DNA of 34,888 bases from an uncultured Collinsella sp. (lineage in GTDB: Bacteria; Actinomycetota; Coriobacteriia; Coriobacteriales; Coriobacteriaceae). Shown here piece after piece: positions 8,534 to 15,016 of the stretch. The stretch lies in the NCBI GenBank assembly GCA_937937835.1, contig CALDBJ010000033.1:1-34888 (forward strand), given 5' to 3'. The number at the start of each line of letters is the position of its first letter. Position 1 is the first letter of the stretch. The notes under the pieces were generated by a model. It was not told the origin of the DNA and did no database searches. It worked only from the letters and a program-made list of their open reading frames with translations. The translations under genes and the position numbers were made by a program.

Positions 8534-8651
8534 CGCTGCGGCTTGCCCAGGCACCCGACCTTCCGGCTCCAACCCTCCTCGCGTACTTAAGTACGCGTCG
8601 TCGGGCTTGTCGCTCGGAATCTCGGGCACCTGGACAACCCTCGCCGACCTG
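8534..8651. repeat. 118-nt hairpin element, copy 1 (between hisF and hisI)
   Basis: The element starts at the base after the hisF stop with CGCTGCGGCTTGCCCAG and ends with CAACCCTCGCCGACCTG; both 17-mers recur exactly in the copy at 29767-29882. The centre is a perfect 18-nt palindrome (8580-8597, CGCGTAC-TTAA-GTACGCG). Flanking arms also pair: CCCGA 8554-8558 with TCGGG 8622-8626, and TTCCG 8561-8565 with CGGAA 8615-8619. The arms differ from copy 2 but stay complementary. It may modulate expression of hisI-hisE relative to the upstream genes. Confidence 0.88.
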
Positions 8652-8675
8652 CGAAGTTTGAATTTGGGGAGAGAA

Positions 8676-9005
8676 ATGGAAGAGATAACCGATCCTTCAA
8701 AGCTTACATACGACGCCAAGGGGCTGATTCCTTGTGTTGTTCAGCAGTATGACACCGGCGAGGTGCTTATGGTTGCCTGGATGAATGAGGAATCGGTGGG
8801 GCTGACGCTCAAGACCGGCACCACGTGGTTTTGGAGCCGCAGTCGCCAGGAGCTCTGGAACAAGGGCGCGACGAGCGGCAATATGCAAGCGGTCAAGGAG
8901 CTCTGGGCCGACTGCGATAGCGATACGCTGCTGGTCAAGGTCGACTCGCCGGGCCCGGCCTGCCATACCGGCAACCGTACCTGCTTCTTCAAGAAACTCG
9001 CGTAG
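8676..9005 (+). CDS. hisI: Phosphoribosyl-AMP cyclohydrolase
   Basis: A 109-residue zinc enzyme opening the adenine ring of phosphoribosyl-AMP. It has the conserved TGEVLMVAWMNEES and TWFWSRSRQELWNKG segments. The metal-binding ADCDSDTLL and CHTGNRTCFF motifs supply three cysteines and several aspartates. It is monofunctional; HisE is a separate downstream gene, whereas many bacteria fuse the two. ATG 8676 follows GGGGAGAG (8667-8674); the frame is open upstream into the hairpin element but without homology. Confidence 0.95.
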   Translation: MEEITDPSKLTYDAKGLIPCVVQQYDTGEVLMVAWMNEESVGLTLKTGTTWFWSRSRQELWNKGATSGNMQAVKELWADCDSDTLLVKVDSPGPACHTGNRTCFFKKLA

Positions 9006-9050
9006 GGCGGGCGCTCGATTAGACGCTCGGCCACCAGAAAGGATTGAACC

Positions 9051-9368
9051 ATGGGTGTGCGCACCGCAAACGTTCAGGATGGAAATATCGGTGAGACGCT
9101 GACGGGGCTCGCCGAGGTGATTCACGGTCGTCGTGATGCATCGCCGCAGGAGAGCTATACCGCGCGTCTGCTGACCGACGTCGAGGACGAGCTGCTCAAG
9201 AAGCTTGCCGAGGAGTCGAGCGAAGTGATCATGGCCTGCAAGGATAACGATCACGATCACATCCGCTACGAGGCCGGCGACCTGGTCTACCACCTGCTCG
9301 TGACGCTCGAGCGCTACGGTATCACCCTCGACGAGCTAGCCGGCGAACTCAACGCCCGCCGCCACTAG
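9051..9368 (+). CDS. hisE: Phosphoribosyl-ATP pyrophosphohydrolase
   Basis: A 105-residue all-alpha MazG-like NTP pyrophosphohydrolase that converts phosphoribosyl-ATP to phosphoribosyl-AMP. The EExxE-like metal motif is in LAEESSEVIMA and the partner acidic residues are in YEAGDLVYHLL. The length matches standalone HisE. AGAAAGGA (9036-9043) precedes the ATG. It is the last his operon gene. Its stop codon (TAG 9366-9368) lies inside the left arm of a 33-nt palindromic repeat. Confidence 0.95.
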   Translation: MGVRTANVQDGNIGETLTGLAEVIHGRRDASPQESYTARLLTDVEDELLKKLAEESSEVIMACKDNDHDHIRYEAGDLVYHLLVTLERYGITLDELAGELNARRH

Positions 9369-9396
9369 TCATTGGGGACGTTCTTAAACGACTAGT
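9364..9396. repeat. 33-nt ACTAGTC palindromic repeat, copy 1 (between convergent hisE and PHP gene)
   Basis: ACTAGTC (9364-9370) and GACTAGT (9390-9396) flank a core containing TTGGGGACGTTC. The reverse complement matches 27181-27213 at 29 of 33 positions. The hisE stop lies inside the left arm, and the stop of the opposing PHP gene (TAA on the minus strand, 9398-9396) begins at the right arm edge. Both copies sit between convergent genes. Confidence 0.85.
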
Positions 9397-10307
9397 TAGG
9401 CGAGGGGCGTGGGTTGCCATTCGCCGGTGGGGTGGGGGATATCGAAGGTTCGATAACCGCAGTCGTAGGCGTGGGCCTGGGCCTCGCGGATGTTCCAGCA
9501 GATGTCGCAGGCGCGGTGCGCGTCCGAGCCAAAGGTAATCGGTACCTCGGCGTGGGCGAAGCAACGCAACAGCCCAGTCGCGGGATAGTAGTCGTCGAGG
9601 CCCTTGCGGGGTGCGGCGGTCGAGACCTCAACGCGGCGACCCGTATCGTGCGCGCACTCGGCCATCTGCTGCCAAAACGGTGCGGGGTCAAAGTCGGGCG
9701 CAAAGCCTTCCTTCGAAAAGCGCATGACCAGGTCGGGATGAGCCATCACATCAAAGTTAAGTGGGCTTTCGCAGGCGCGGCACCAGTCGTCGACGTAGCG
9801 CTCCCACACGCCGCGCACGCCCAGGTTTTCCCAAACGTGCAGGTCGGTGTCGTCGTCGATCCAACCGCAAAGGGAATCGGGTGTATCGGGGCGAGCGACG
9901 TTTTCCGTTTTCGCCGTACCCGCGGCACCGGTCATGATATCGCCTGGGTTGCCAATCCAATGCACGCTGCCAAGGCGTACGACGGCGCCCTGGGACCAGC
10001 GCTCTACCAAGGGCTCGCAACCCTCGTACCAATCGCATTCAAAACCGTAGATAAAGGTGAGCTCCGGAGCGATCTGCGCGGCGAGTTTGCGGGCGTCCTC
10101 AAAGGCCAGACGATGTGCCGTCAGGTCACCCTCGACAACCTGTACTTCGCAGTTGGCGTCCATGCTGGCGGGCAGGGTGAGGTGATCGGTCGAGACCATG
10201 ACGCGGCAGCCGGCCGCAGCAGCGGCACGGACGTTGTCCTCAAACGAGGCATGCCCGTCCGAAAACGAGGTGTGGGTATGGCAATCGACCAGCGGGCACA
10301 TGGGCAT
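9396..10307 (-). CDS. PHP-family phosphatase, probable histidinol-phosphatase (HisJ/HisK type)
   Basis: A 303-residue PHP-domain protein. The metal-binding residues are in place: His10 and His12 (DCHTHTSFSDGH), Asp41-His42 (STDH), Glu90 (GFECD), His116 (GSVHW), His190 (MAHPDL), and Asp262 and His264 (GSDAH). GSVHW, DVMAHPDLV, RVEVSTAAPRKG and YYPATGLL resemble HisJ/HisK histidinol-phosphatases more than the PHP domains of polymerases. It lies convergent to, and ends about 28 nt from, a his operon that has every step except histidinol-phosphatase. The role is therefore a strong inference, not proof; other PHP phosphoesterases are the alternative. The ATG at 10307 follows AAAGGAG with a 5-nt spacer. 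Confidence 0.8.
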   Translation of the reverse strand: MPMCPLVDCHTHTSFSDGHASFEDNVRAAAAAGCRVMVSTDHLTLPASMDANCEVQVVEGDLTAHRLAFEDARKLAAQIAPELTFIYGFECDWYEGCEPLVERWSQGAVVRLGSVHWIGNPGDIMTGAAGTAKTENVARPDTPDSLCGWIDDDTDLHVWENLGVRGVWERYVDDWCRACESPLNFDVMAHPDLVMRFSKEGFAPDFDPAPFWQQMAECAHDTGRRVEVSTAAPRKGLDDYYPATGLLRCFAHAEVPITFGSDAHRACDICWNIREAQAHAYDCGYRTFDIPHPTGEWQPTPLA

Positions 10308-10435
10308 AGCGGCTCCTTTGCGTCAAGCGAATCCGCTTCATTGTAATGGCGCAGCTCTCAACACGCCGGGCACGCCGGGGATCGAAATCGATTGGAAAGG
10401 TTGCGCGGCGCGTGGCGCGGCCTCGCTTGCTCTCA

Positions 10436-10500
10436 AAACGTGTACGTCAGCCTCCAAAATCGACAAATAATGACATGTTTGGAGGCTGACGTACACGTTT
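10436..10500. repeat. Perfect 23-bp inverted repeat
   Basis: Positions 10436-10458 and 10478-10500 are exact reverse complements (arms contain ACGTGTACGTCAGCCTCC) around a 19-nt AT-rich loop. It lies in the 299-nt gap between the PHP gene and the LarC-like gene, which are divergently arranged. No gene was recognised in this gap. There is no T-run directly after either arm, so a terminator is unlikely. Confidence 0.9.
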
Positions 10501-10606
10501 GGATGGGGGCGAGGGCGGCGACGGACGAAAGTCACGCTTGTGCCACGTCCGATGTGCTAGCGTTTGGATGAACAAAACGAGCCCGCGCGGAAAGGAGCCG
10601 GACCGT

Positions 10607-11092
10607 ATGCCATGCGATAGCACATCCCCGCTGTCCCGCGAGACCGATGCGCCCGAAACCATCGTCAAGCTGGAATGCGACATCGACGACGCGTCGCCTG
10701 AGGTACTCGCCTACGCCGCCGACCGCCTGCGCGAGGCGGGTGCGCGCGAGGTGCACTGGCTGCCCCTCTATTGTAAGAAAGGCCGCCCCGGCTGGCAGCT
10801 GCAGGTAATCTGCACCTACGAGGATATCGAGTGCCTGCAGACGATCATCTTCTTGGAAACCACGACCAACGGCATTCGTCGCCAGGTTATGGAGCGCGTT
10901 TGCCTACCACGCCGCTTTGAGCACGTAACGACGCCATGGGGCGAGGTGTTCATCAAGGTGGCCACCCTGCCCGACGGCAGTGAGCGCGCGGCGCCCGAGT
11001 ACGAGGACTGCGCCCGTCTTGCCCGCGAGCACGACGTGCCACTCCAGCGCGTGATGCGGGCGGCACAAGCCGCGGCGCTGCGATTTGAGTAA
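10607..11092 (+). CDS. Standalone LarC C-terminal domain protein (LarC2-like)
   Basis: A 161-residue protein matching the C-terminal half of LarC, the CTP-dependent nickel insertase for the lactate racemase nickel-pincer cofactor. Recognisable segments are LECDIDDASPEVLAYAADRL, LPLYCKKGRPGWQL, IFLETTTNGIRRQ, VTTPWGEVFIKVA and APEYEDCARLAREHDVPL. The His-rich N-terminal LarC1 part is absent: the upstream gap holds a palindrome and no LarC1-like frame. ATG 10607 follows AAAGGAG (10591-10597). In some lactobacilli LarC1 and LarC2 are joined by a programmed frameshift; nothing like that is possible here without LarC1 next door. It may work with a LarC1 elsewhere or have a separate role. Confidence 0.8.
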   Translation: MPCDSTSPLSRETDAPETIVKLECDIDDASPEVLAYAADRLREAGAREVHWLPLYCKKGRPGWQLQVICTYEDIECLQTIIFLETTTNGIRRQVMERVCLPRRFEHVTTPWGEVFIKVATLPDGSERAAPEYEDCARLAREHDVPLQRVMRAAQAAALRFE

Positions 11093-11147
11093 CGCGGCCG
11101 GTGGCACGCCACGCCCAGCCCCATCAACCCCACCGAAAGGATCCCCC

Positions 11148-11696
11148 ATGAAATACCTCCTCGCCTCCGACATCCACGGCTCGGCATACTGGACCGAGCG
11201 CCTCTGCGCCGCCATCGAATCCGAGCAGCCCGACCGCATCGTCCTGCTGGGCGACCTGCTCTACCACGGCCCGCGCAACGACCTGCCGCGCGACTACGCC
11301 CCCAAGCGTGTGATTCCGCTGCTCAACGCCCTGGCCGACCGCATCATCGCGGTGCGCGGCAACTGCGACGCCGAGGTCGACCAGATGGTGCTCGACTTCC
11401 CTGTCATGGCCGACTACGCCACCCTGTTTGACGAGACCGGCCGCGAACTGTTCCTGACGCACGGCCACGTCTTTGGCGCCGGCATGCATAACAGCGTCGA
11501 CCACGCGCCCGCGCTGCCCGAGGGCTCCGCGCTCGTCTACGGCCACACGCACATCAAGGTTAACGAGGCGAGCGAGGCGCACCCGGGCCTGTGGCTCTTC
11601 AATCCCGGCAGCCTGAGCATTCCCAAGGACGGTACGCACAGCTACGGCATCTACGAGGGCGGTGCGTTCCGTCACGTGATCCTGGAGGAGGAATAA
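11148..11696 (+). CDS. YfcE-like calcineurin-type phosphodiesterase
   Basis: A 182-residue metallophosphoesterase. The five metal motifs are in order: SDIHG (Asp8, His10), GDLLYHGPRN (Asp36), RGNCD (Asn72), THGHVFG (His105, His107) and YGHTH (His133, His135). The HGPRNDLP-YAPKRV stretch and EVDQMVLDFP are characteristic of E. coli YfcE and its close relatives, which hydrolyse phosphodiesters in vitro with an unclear natural substrate. ATG 11148 follows GAAAGGA (11135-11141). Its stop is two bases before the mazG start, so the two genes are co-transcribed, probably with the LarC2-like gene 55 nt upstream. Confidence 0.9.
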   Translation: MKYLLASDIHGSAYWTERLCAAIESEQPDRIVLLGDLLYHGPRNDLPRDYAPKRVIPLLNALADRIIAVRGNCDAEVDQMVLDFPVMADYATLFDETGRELFLTHGHVFGAGMHNSVDHAPALPEGSALVYGHTHIKVNEASEAHPGLWLFNPGSLSIPKDGTHSYGIYEGGAFRHVILEEE

Positions 11697-11698
11697 CC

Positions 11699-12559
11699 AT
11701 GGCGCAGCACATGGTTCAGCAAAATGCCGAGGGCTCGCGCGATCTGTCCACGCTGGTCGACGCGTCGGCCGAGCTGCAGCATCTGGTGCAGACCATCTGG
11801 CGTTTGCGTCAGCCCGATGGCTGCCCGTGGGACCGCGAGCAGACGCATCAGAGCATCGGCAAGAACATGATCGAGGAGGCCTACGAGGCGCTCGACTGCA
11901 TCGAGGCGGACGACGTGGCACATCTGCGCGAGGAGCTCGGCGACGTGCTCATGCAGGTGGTGCTGCATGCGCAGATTGCGGCGGACGCCGGTGAGTTTAC
12001 GCTGGCCGATGTGGCACGCGATATCGACGCCAAGCTCATCCGCCGCCACCCGCATGTGTTTGGCGATGCGGATGCCGATAACTCCGACGAGGTGCTCAAG
12101 ATCTGGGACGAGGTCAAGCTTGCCGAGAAGGCCGCCAAGGACAAGGCCGTGGCAGCAGGCGAGGCTGCGCCCGAGGGCCTGCTCGACGGCGTGCCCACAC
12201 ATCTGCCTGCGCTGATGCAGGCTCAGAAGGTGTCGCGCAAGGCGGCTGCCGTGGGCTTTGAGTGGGAGACGGTCCAGGACGTGTGGGACGAGGTCGCCGA
12301 GGAGCGTGCCGAGTTTGAGGCCGAGGAGCCCGGCTCGCCCGAGCGCGAGATGGAGTTTGGCGACCTGCTCTTTGCCTTGGTCAACGTTGCGCGCAAGGAG
12401 GGAATCGACGCCGAGAGCGCTCTGCGCGCGAGCACGGCCAAGTTCCGCCGTCGCTGGGCTGCGATGGAGCAGATGGCGGCCAACGCCCATGTGGATCTGG
12501 CTGAGCTTTCGACCCACGGCCTCAATGATCTCTGGGATGCCGCAAAGGCAGAGGAGTAA
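11699..12559 (+). CDS. mazG: Nucleoside triphosphate pyrophosphohydrolase MazG
   Basis: A 286-residue protein with two MazG domains. The first has the full metal motif: Glu59-Glu60, Glu63 (MIEEAYEALD) and Glu79...Asp82 (REELGDVLMQ), preceded by LRQPDGCPWDREQTH typical of MazG. The second (about residues 175-265) has EERAEFEAEE and MEFGDLLFALVN. A central segment carries RRHPHVFGD. The family hydrolyses all canonical NTPs to NMP and pyrophosphate and limits damaged nucleotides or ppGpp-linked responses. ATG 11699 follows GGAGGAGGAA. A frame extending 108 nt upstream overlaps the yfcE-like gene without homology. A terminator lies 5 nt after the stop. Confidence 0.94.
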   Translation: MAQHMVQQNAEGSRDLSTLVDASAELQHLVQTIWRLRQPDGCPWDREQTHQSIGKNMIEEAYEALDCIEADDVAHLREELGDVLMQVVLHAQIAADAGEFTLADVARDIDAKLIRRHPHVFGDADADNSDEVLKIWDEVKLAEKAAKDKAVAAGEAAPEGLLDGVPTHLPALMQAQKVSRKAAAVGFEWETVQDVWDEVAEERAEFEAEEPGSPEREMEFGDLLFALVNVARKEGIDAESALRASTAKFRRRWAAMEQMAANAHVDLAELSTHGLNDLWDAAKAEE

Positions 12560-12563
12560 GACT

Positions 12564-12608
12564 GCGGGGACGACGGGCTGACATGCCTCATCGTTCCCGC
12601 TAATTTTT
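12564..12608 (+). terminator. Rho-independent terminator of the mazG transcript
   Basis: GCGGGGACGA (12564-12573) pairs with TCGTTCCCGC (12591-12600) with one G-U pair. The stem is followed by TAATTTTT, giving a T-run at 12604-12608. The loop is 17 nt. Confidence 0.65.
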
Positions 12609-12629
12609 CGAAAAACAAGTGTATCCCTC

Positions 12630-12674
12630 GGCTAACTTAGGGCATAATGCAAAAAGTGCGACATGGCTAACTTA
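12630..12674 (+). promoter_or_regulatory. Enolase promoter region with direct repeat GGCTAACTTA
   Basis: The 10-mer GGCTAACTTA occurs at 12630-12639 and 12665-12674, one on each side of a possible -10 (CATAAT, 12643-12648). The centre-to-centre distance is 35 nt. No convincing -35 was found. The arrangement suggests an operator pair, but no regulator is known to me for this motif. Confidence 0.4.
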
Positions 12675-12748
12675 CAGAGGCGCACCGACGGTGCACGGTC
12701 GGCCGGTCGCCAAGCATTCAACCCGTTTCCAAGTGAGAGGGAGACAAC

Positions 12749-14038
12749 ATGAGTGACATTTTGGATGTCTACGGTCGCGAGGTGCTCGACAGCCGCGGCA
12801 ATCCCACCGTCGAGGTCGAGGTCGTGCTCGAGGACGGCAGCTTTGGCCGCGCAATGGTGCCTTCGGGCGCTTCGACCGGCGCCTTTGAGGCATGCGAGTT
12901 GCGCGACGGCGACAAGGGCCGCTACCTGGGCAAGGGCGTCTCGCAGGCCGTCGAGCACGTCAACAACGAGTGCGCTAACGCCGTCGTGGGCCTCGATGCC
13001 TTCGACCAGCGCGCTGTCGATGCCGCGTTGGTCGCCGCGGACGGTACCCCCAACAAGACCAAGCTCGGCGCCAACGCTATCCTGGGCGTGTCGCTGGCCG
13101 TCGCCCGCGCCGCGGCAGAGTCGGCGGGCCTGTCGCTGTACCAGTACCTGGGCGGCGTCAACGCTCATCTGCTGCCCACGCCCATGATGAACATCCTCAA
13201 CGGCGGCGTGCATGCCGACAATAACGTTGACTTCCAGGAGTTCATGATCATGCCCGTGGGTGCTCCGAGCTTTGCCGAGGGCCTGCGTTGGTGCGCCGAG
13301 GTCTACCACACTCTCAAGGGCGTGCTGCACGAGGCCGGCCTGGGCGGCGGCGTGGGCGACGAGGGCGGCTTTGCCCCCAACCTTAAGACCAATGCCGAGC
13401 CGTTCGAGTACATTACCAAGGCCGTCGAGAAGGCCGGCTTTAAGCCCGGCGTCGACTTCATGTACGCCATGGATCCGGCCTCGACCGAGTTCTACAACGT
13501 CGAGACCGGCATGTACGAGCTCAAGGGCGAGGGCGTGGAGTACACGAGCACCCAGATGGTCGATTACTGGGAGAAGCTCGTCGACACCTATCCCATCATC
13601 TCCATCGAGGACGGCATGGCCGAGGAGGACTGGGACGGCTGGGTTGAGCTCACCCGTCGCATTGGCAACAAGGTGCAGCTGGTGGGCGACGACCTGTTCG
13701 TCACCAACACCGAGCGCCTCAAGAAGGGCATCGAGCTGGGTGCCGCCAACGCGATCCTGGTCAAGGTCAACCAGATTGGCACGCTCACCGAGTCGCTCGA
13801 GGCCATCGAGACCGCCAAGGAGGCCGGCTATGCGTGCATCGTGAGCCACCGTTCTGGCGAGACCGAGGACTCCACGATTGCCGACCTGGTCGTGGGCGTC
13901 AACGCCGGCCAGATTAAGTCGGGTGCCCCGTGCCGCAGCGACCGTATTGCCAAGTACAACCAGCTCATCCGCATCGAGGACGAGCTCGAGGGCAGCGCGC
14001 GCTACGCCGGCAAGACCGCGTTCTACAACATTCGCTAG
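12749..14038 (+). CDS. eno: Enolase
   Basis: A 429-residue enolase converting 2-phosphoglycerate to phosphoenolpyruvate; the length is typical. Catalytic residues align with the E. coli enzyme: Glu164 (DFQEF), Glu205 (GDEGGF), Lys339 (ILVKVNQIG), His367 (SHRSGETED) and Lys390 (QIKSGAP). The loops PSGAST and PMMNILNGGVHADNN are intact. GTGAGAGGGAG precedes ATG 12749 closely. It has its own upstream gap after the mazG terminator and is followed by a strong terminator, so it is probably transcribed alone. Confidence 0.98.
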   Translation: MSDILDVYGREVLDSRGNPTVEVEVVLEDGSFGRAMVPSGASTGAFEACELRDGDKGRYLGKGVSQAVEHVNNECANAVVGLDAFDQRAVDAALVAADGTPNKTKLGANAILGVSLAVARAAAESAGLSLYQYLGGVNAHLLPTPMMNILNGGVHADNNVDFQEFMIMPVGAPSFAEGLRWCAEVYHTLKGVLHEAGLGGGVGDEGGFAPNLKTNAEPFEYITKAVEKAGFKPGVDFMYAMDPASTEFYNVETGMYELKGEGVEYTSTQMVDYWEKLVDTYPIISIEDGMAEEDWDGWVELTRRIGNKVQLVGDDLFVTNTERLKKGIELGAANAILVKVNQIGTLTESLEAIETAKEAGYACIVSHRSGETEDSTIADLVVGVNAGQIKSGAPCRSDRIAKYNQLIRIEDELEGSARYAGKTAFYNIR

Positions 14039-14111
14039 GCGAGCGGCGTGTGCGGGGGGCGGGGTTGACTCGGTTCCGCCCCGCCTTGGCTGGATGCCGC
14101 AAAGCACTATG

Positions 14112-14143
14112 GGCGCTGGGCCATATGGCTCAGCGCCTTTTTT
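14112..14143 (+). terminator. Strong Rho-independent terminator after enolase
   Basis: GGCGCTGGGCC (14112-14122) pairs with GGCTCAGCGCC (14127-14137) with one G-U pair, around a 4-nt ATAT loop. Six T residues follow (14138-14143). Confidence 0.92.
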
Positions 14144-14182
14144 ATGTCGAGCAAAGGCTGACGAAGGTGGTGCGGGCGCTCG

Positions 14183-14191
14183 TGCTATAAC
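14183..14191 (+). promoter_or_regulatory. Extended -10 promoter candidate for the FtsB-like gene
   Basis: TGCTATAAC at 14183-14191 fits an extended -10 (TGn-TATAAC) between the enolase terminator and the start at 14235. No good -35 is visible, as is common with extended -10 promoters. Confidence 0.4.
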
Positions 14192-14234
14192 TAAAGGACT
14201 TAGCGCAAACAAACCTCAACCGCACAAGGCGCAC

Positions 14235-14996
14235 ATGGATCAGATTTACGACAATAGGTACTATTCCGCCGGTTCGCGCGAACCGTCACCTCGCCGTGCG
14301 CATTCGGTGCAGCTTGGCGGGTCTGGTTATGCTGGCGCTGATCGTTCCAGGTATAGTTCGCCGGCGACTTCGCATCCCAATGCTCAGCCAAATAGTTCCT
14401 CGGATAGTCCGGTGCGCCCATCGCGTTCCAAGCATGCGTCGTGCCCTTCGACCCAGGCGTCCGACAAGCCGCGCCGTCCCTCAAGTCGTCTTTCCGGCTC
14501 GGACTTTATGCACTACGCCAACGACAACGCAGCGGTCAAGGCGATTTACGACTTTACCCACGGTCCTCAGCGGGGGCTATTCATCGGCATTGTCGTTGCC
14601 CTGGTGCTCGTGAGCCTGTATTTCCCCGTGCGCGATCTGTACGTGGCAAAGCGCTCGAGCGATATCTTGGCCAAGCAGGTCGAGATTCGTCAGCAATACA
14701 ATGATGAGCTGCAAAAAAGCGTCGACAAGCTGCTCTCGGAGGAGGGTATCAAGGACGCGGCATCCGAGGACTTGGGCCTGGTGATGCCCGGCGAGAAGAG
14801 AATTGAAGTGCAGGGCCTGGACGACGATTCGGATTCGTCTTCGAGCAAGAAGTCGTCGAACGCCAAGAAGGCCAGCGAAGTTGCCAAGGAAATCGAAGAC
14901 GTCGGTAAGGACGCCCCGTGGTACATCCAGGCGCTCGACATGCTGTTTGGGTTTAACGGTGTCGAGGGCCAGACGGTCGTGTCCAACGGCAAATAG
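14235..14996 (+). CDS. FtsB/DivIC-like septum formation initiator protein
   Basis: A 253-residue bitopic membrane protein. Residues 1 to about 95 are a Ser/Pro/Arg-rich, probably disordered cytoplasmic tail. One transmembrane helix lies at about 114-136 (GLFIGIVVALVLVSLYF), followed by a heptad-like coiled coil (about 138-170, KRSSDILAKQVEIRQQYNDE) and an acidic, Ser/Lys-rich linker before a final hydrophobic stretch. This is the layout of FtsB/DivIC, which joins FtsL/FtsQ at the division septum, and the position between eno and ppx/gppA matches many actinobacteria. ATG 14235 has only a weak AAGG upstream; an in-frame reading further upstream runs through the enolase terminator and is rejected. 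A start nearer the membrane helix cannot be excluded. Confidence 0.8.
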   Translation: MDQIYDNRYYSAGSREPSPRRAHSVQLGGSGYAGADRSRYSSPATSHPNAQPNSSSDSPVRPSRSKHASCPSTQASDKPRRPSSRLSGSDFMHYANDNAAVKAIYDFTHGPQRGLFIGIVVALVLVSLYFPVRDLYVAKRSSDILAKQVEIRQQYNDELQKSVDKLLSEEGIKDAASEDLGLVMPGEKRIEVQGLDDDSDSSSSKKSSNAKKASEVAKEIEDVGKDAPWYIQALDMLFGFNGVEGQTVVSNGK

Positions 14997-15016
14997 CGCC
15001 CGGAGGGGAACCCGCA

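Noticed and set aside
12632..14212. A 526-residue minus-strand open frame opposite enolase
   Set aside because: Antisense shadow of a highly conserved gene, with no recognisable domain and no suitable ribosome site.
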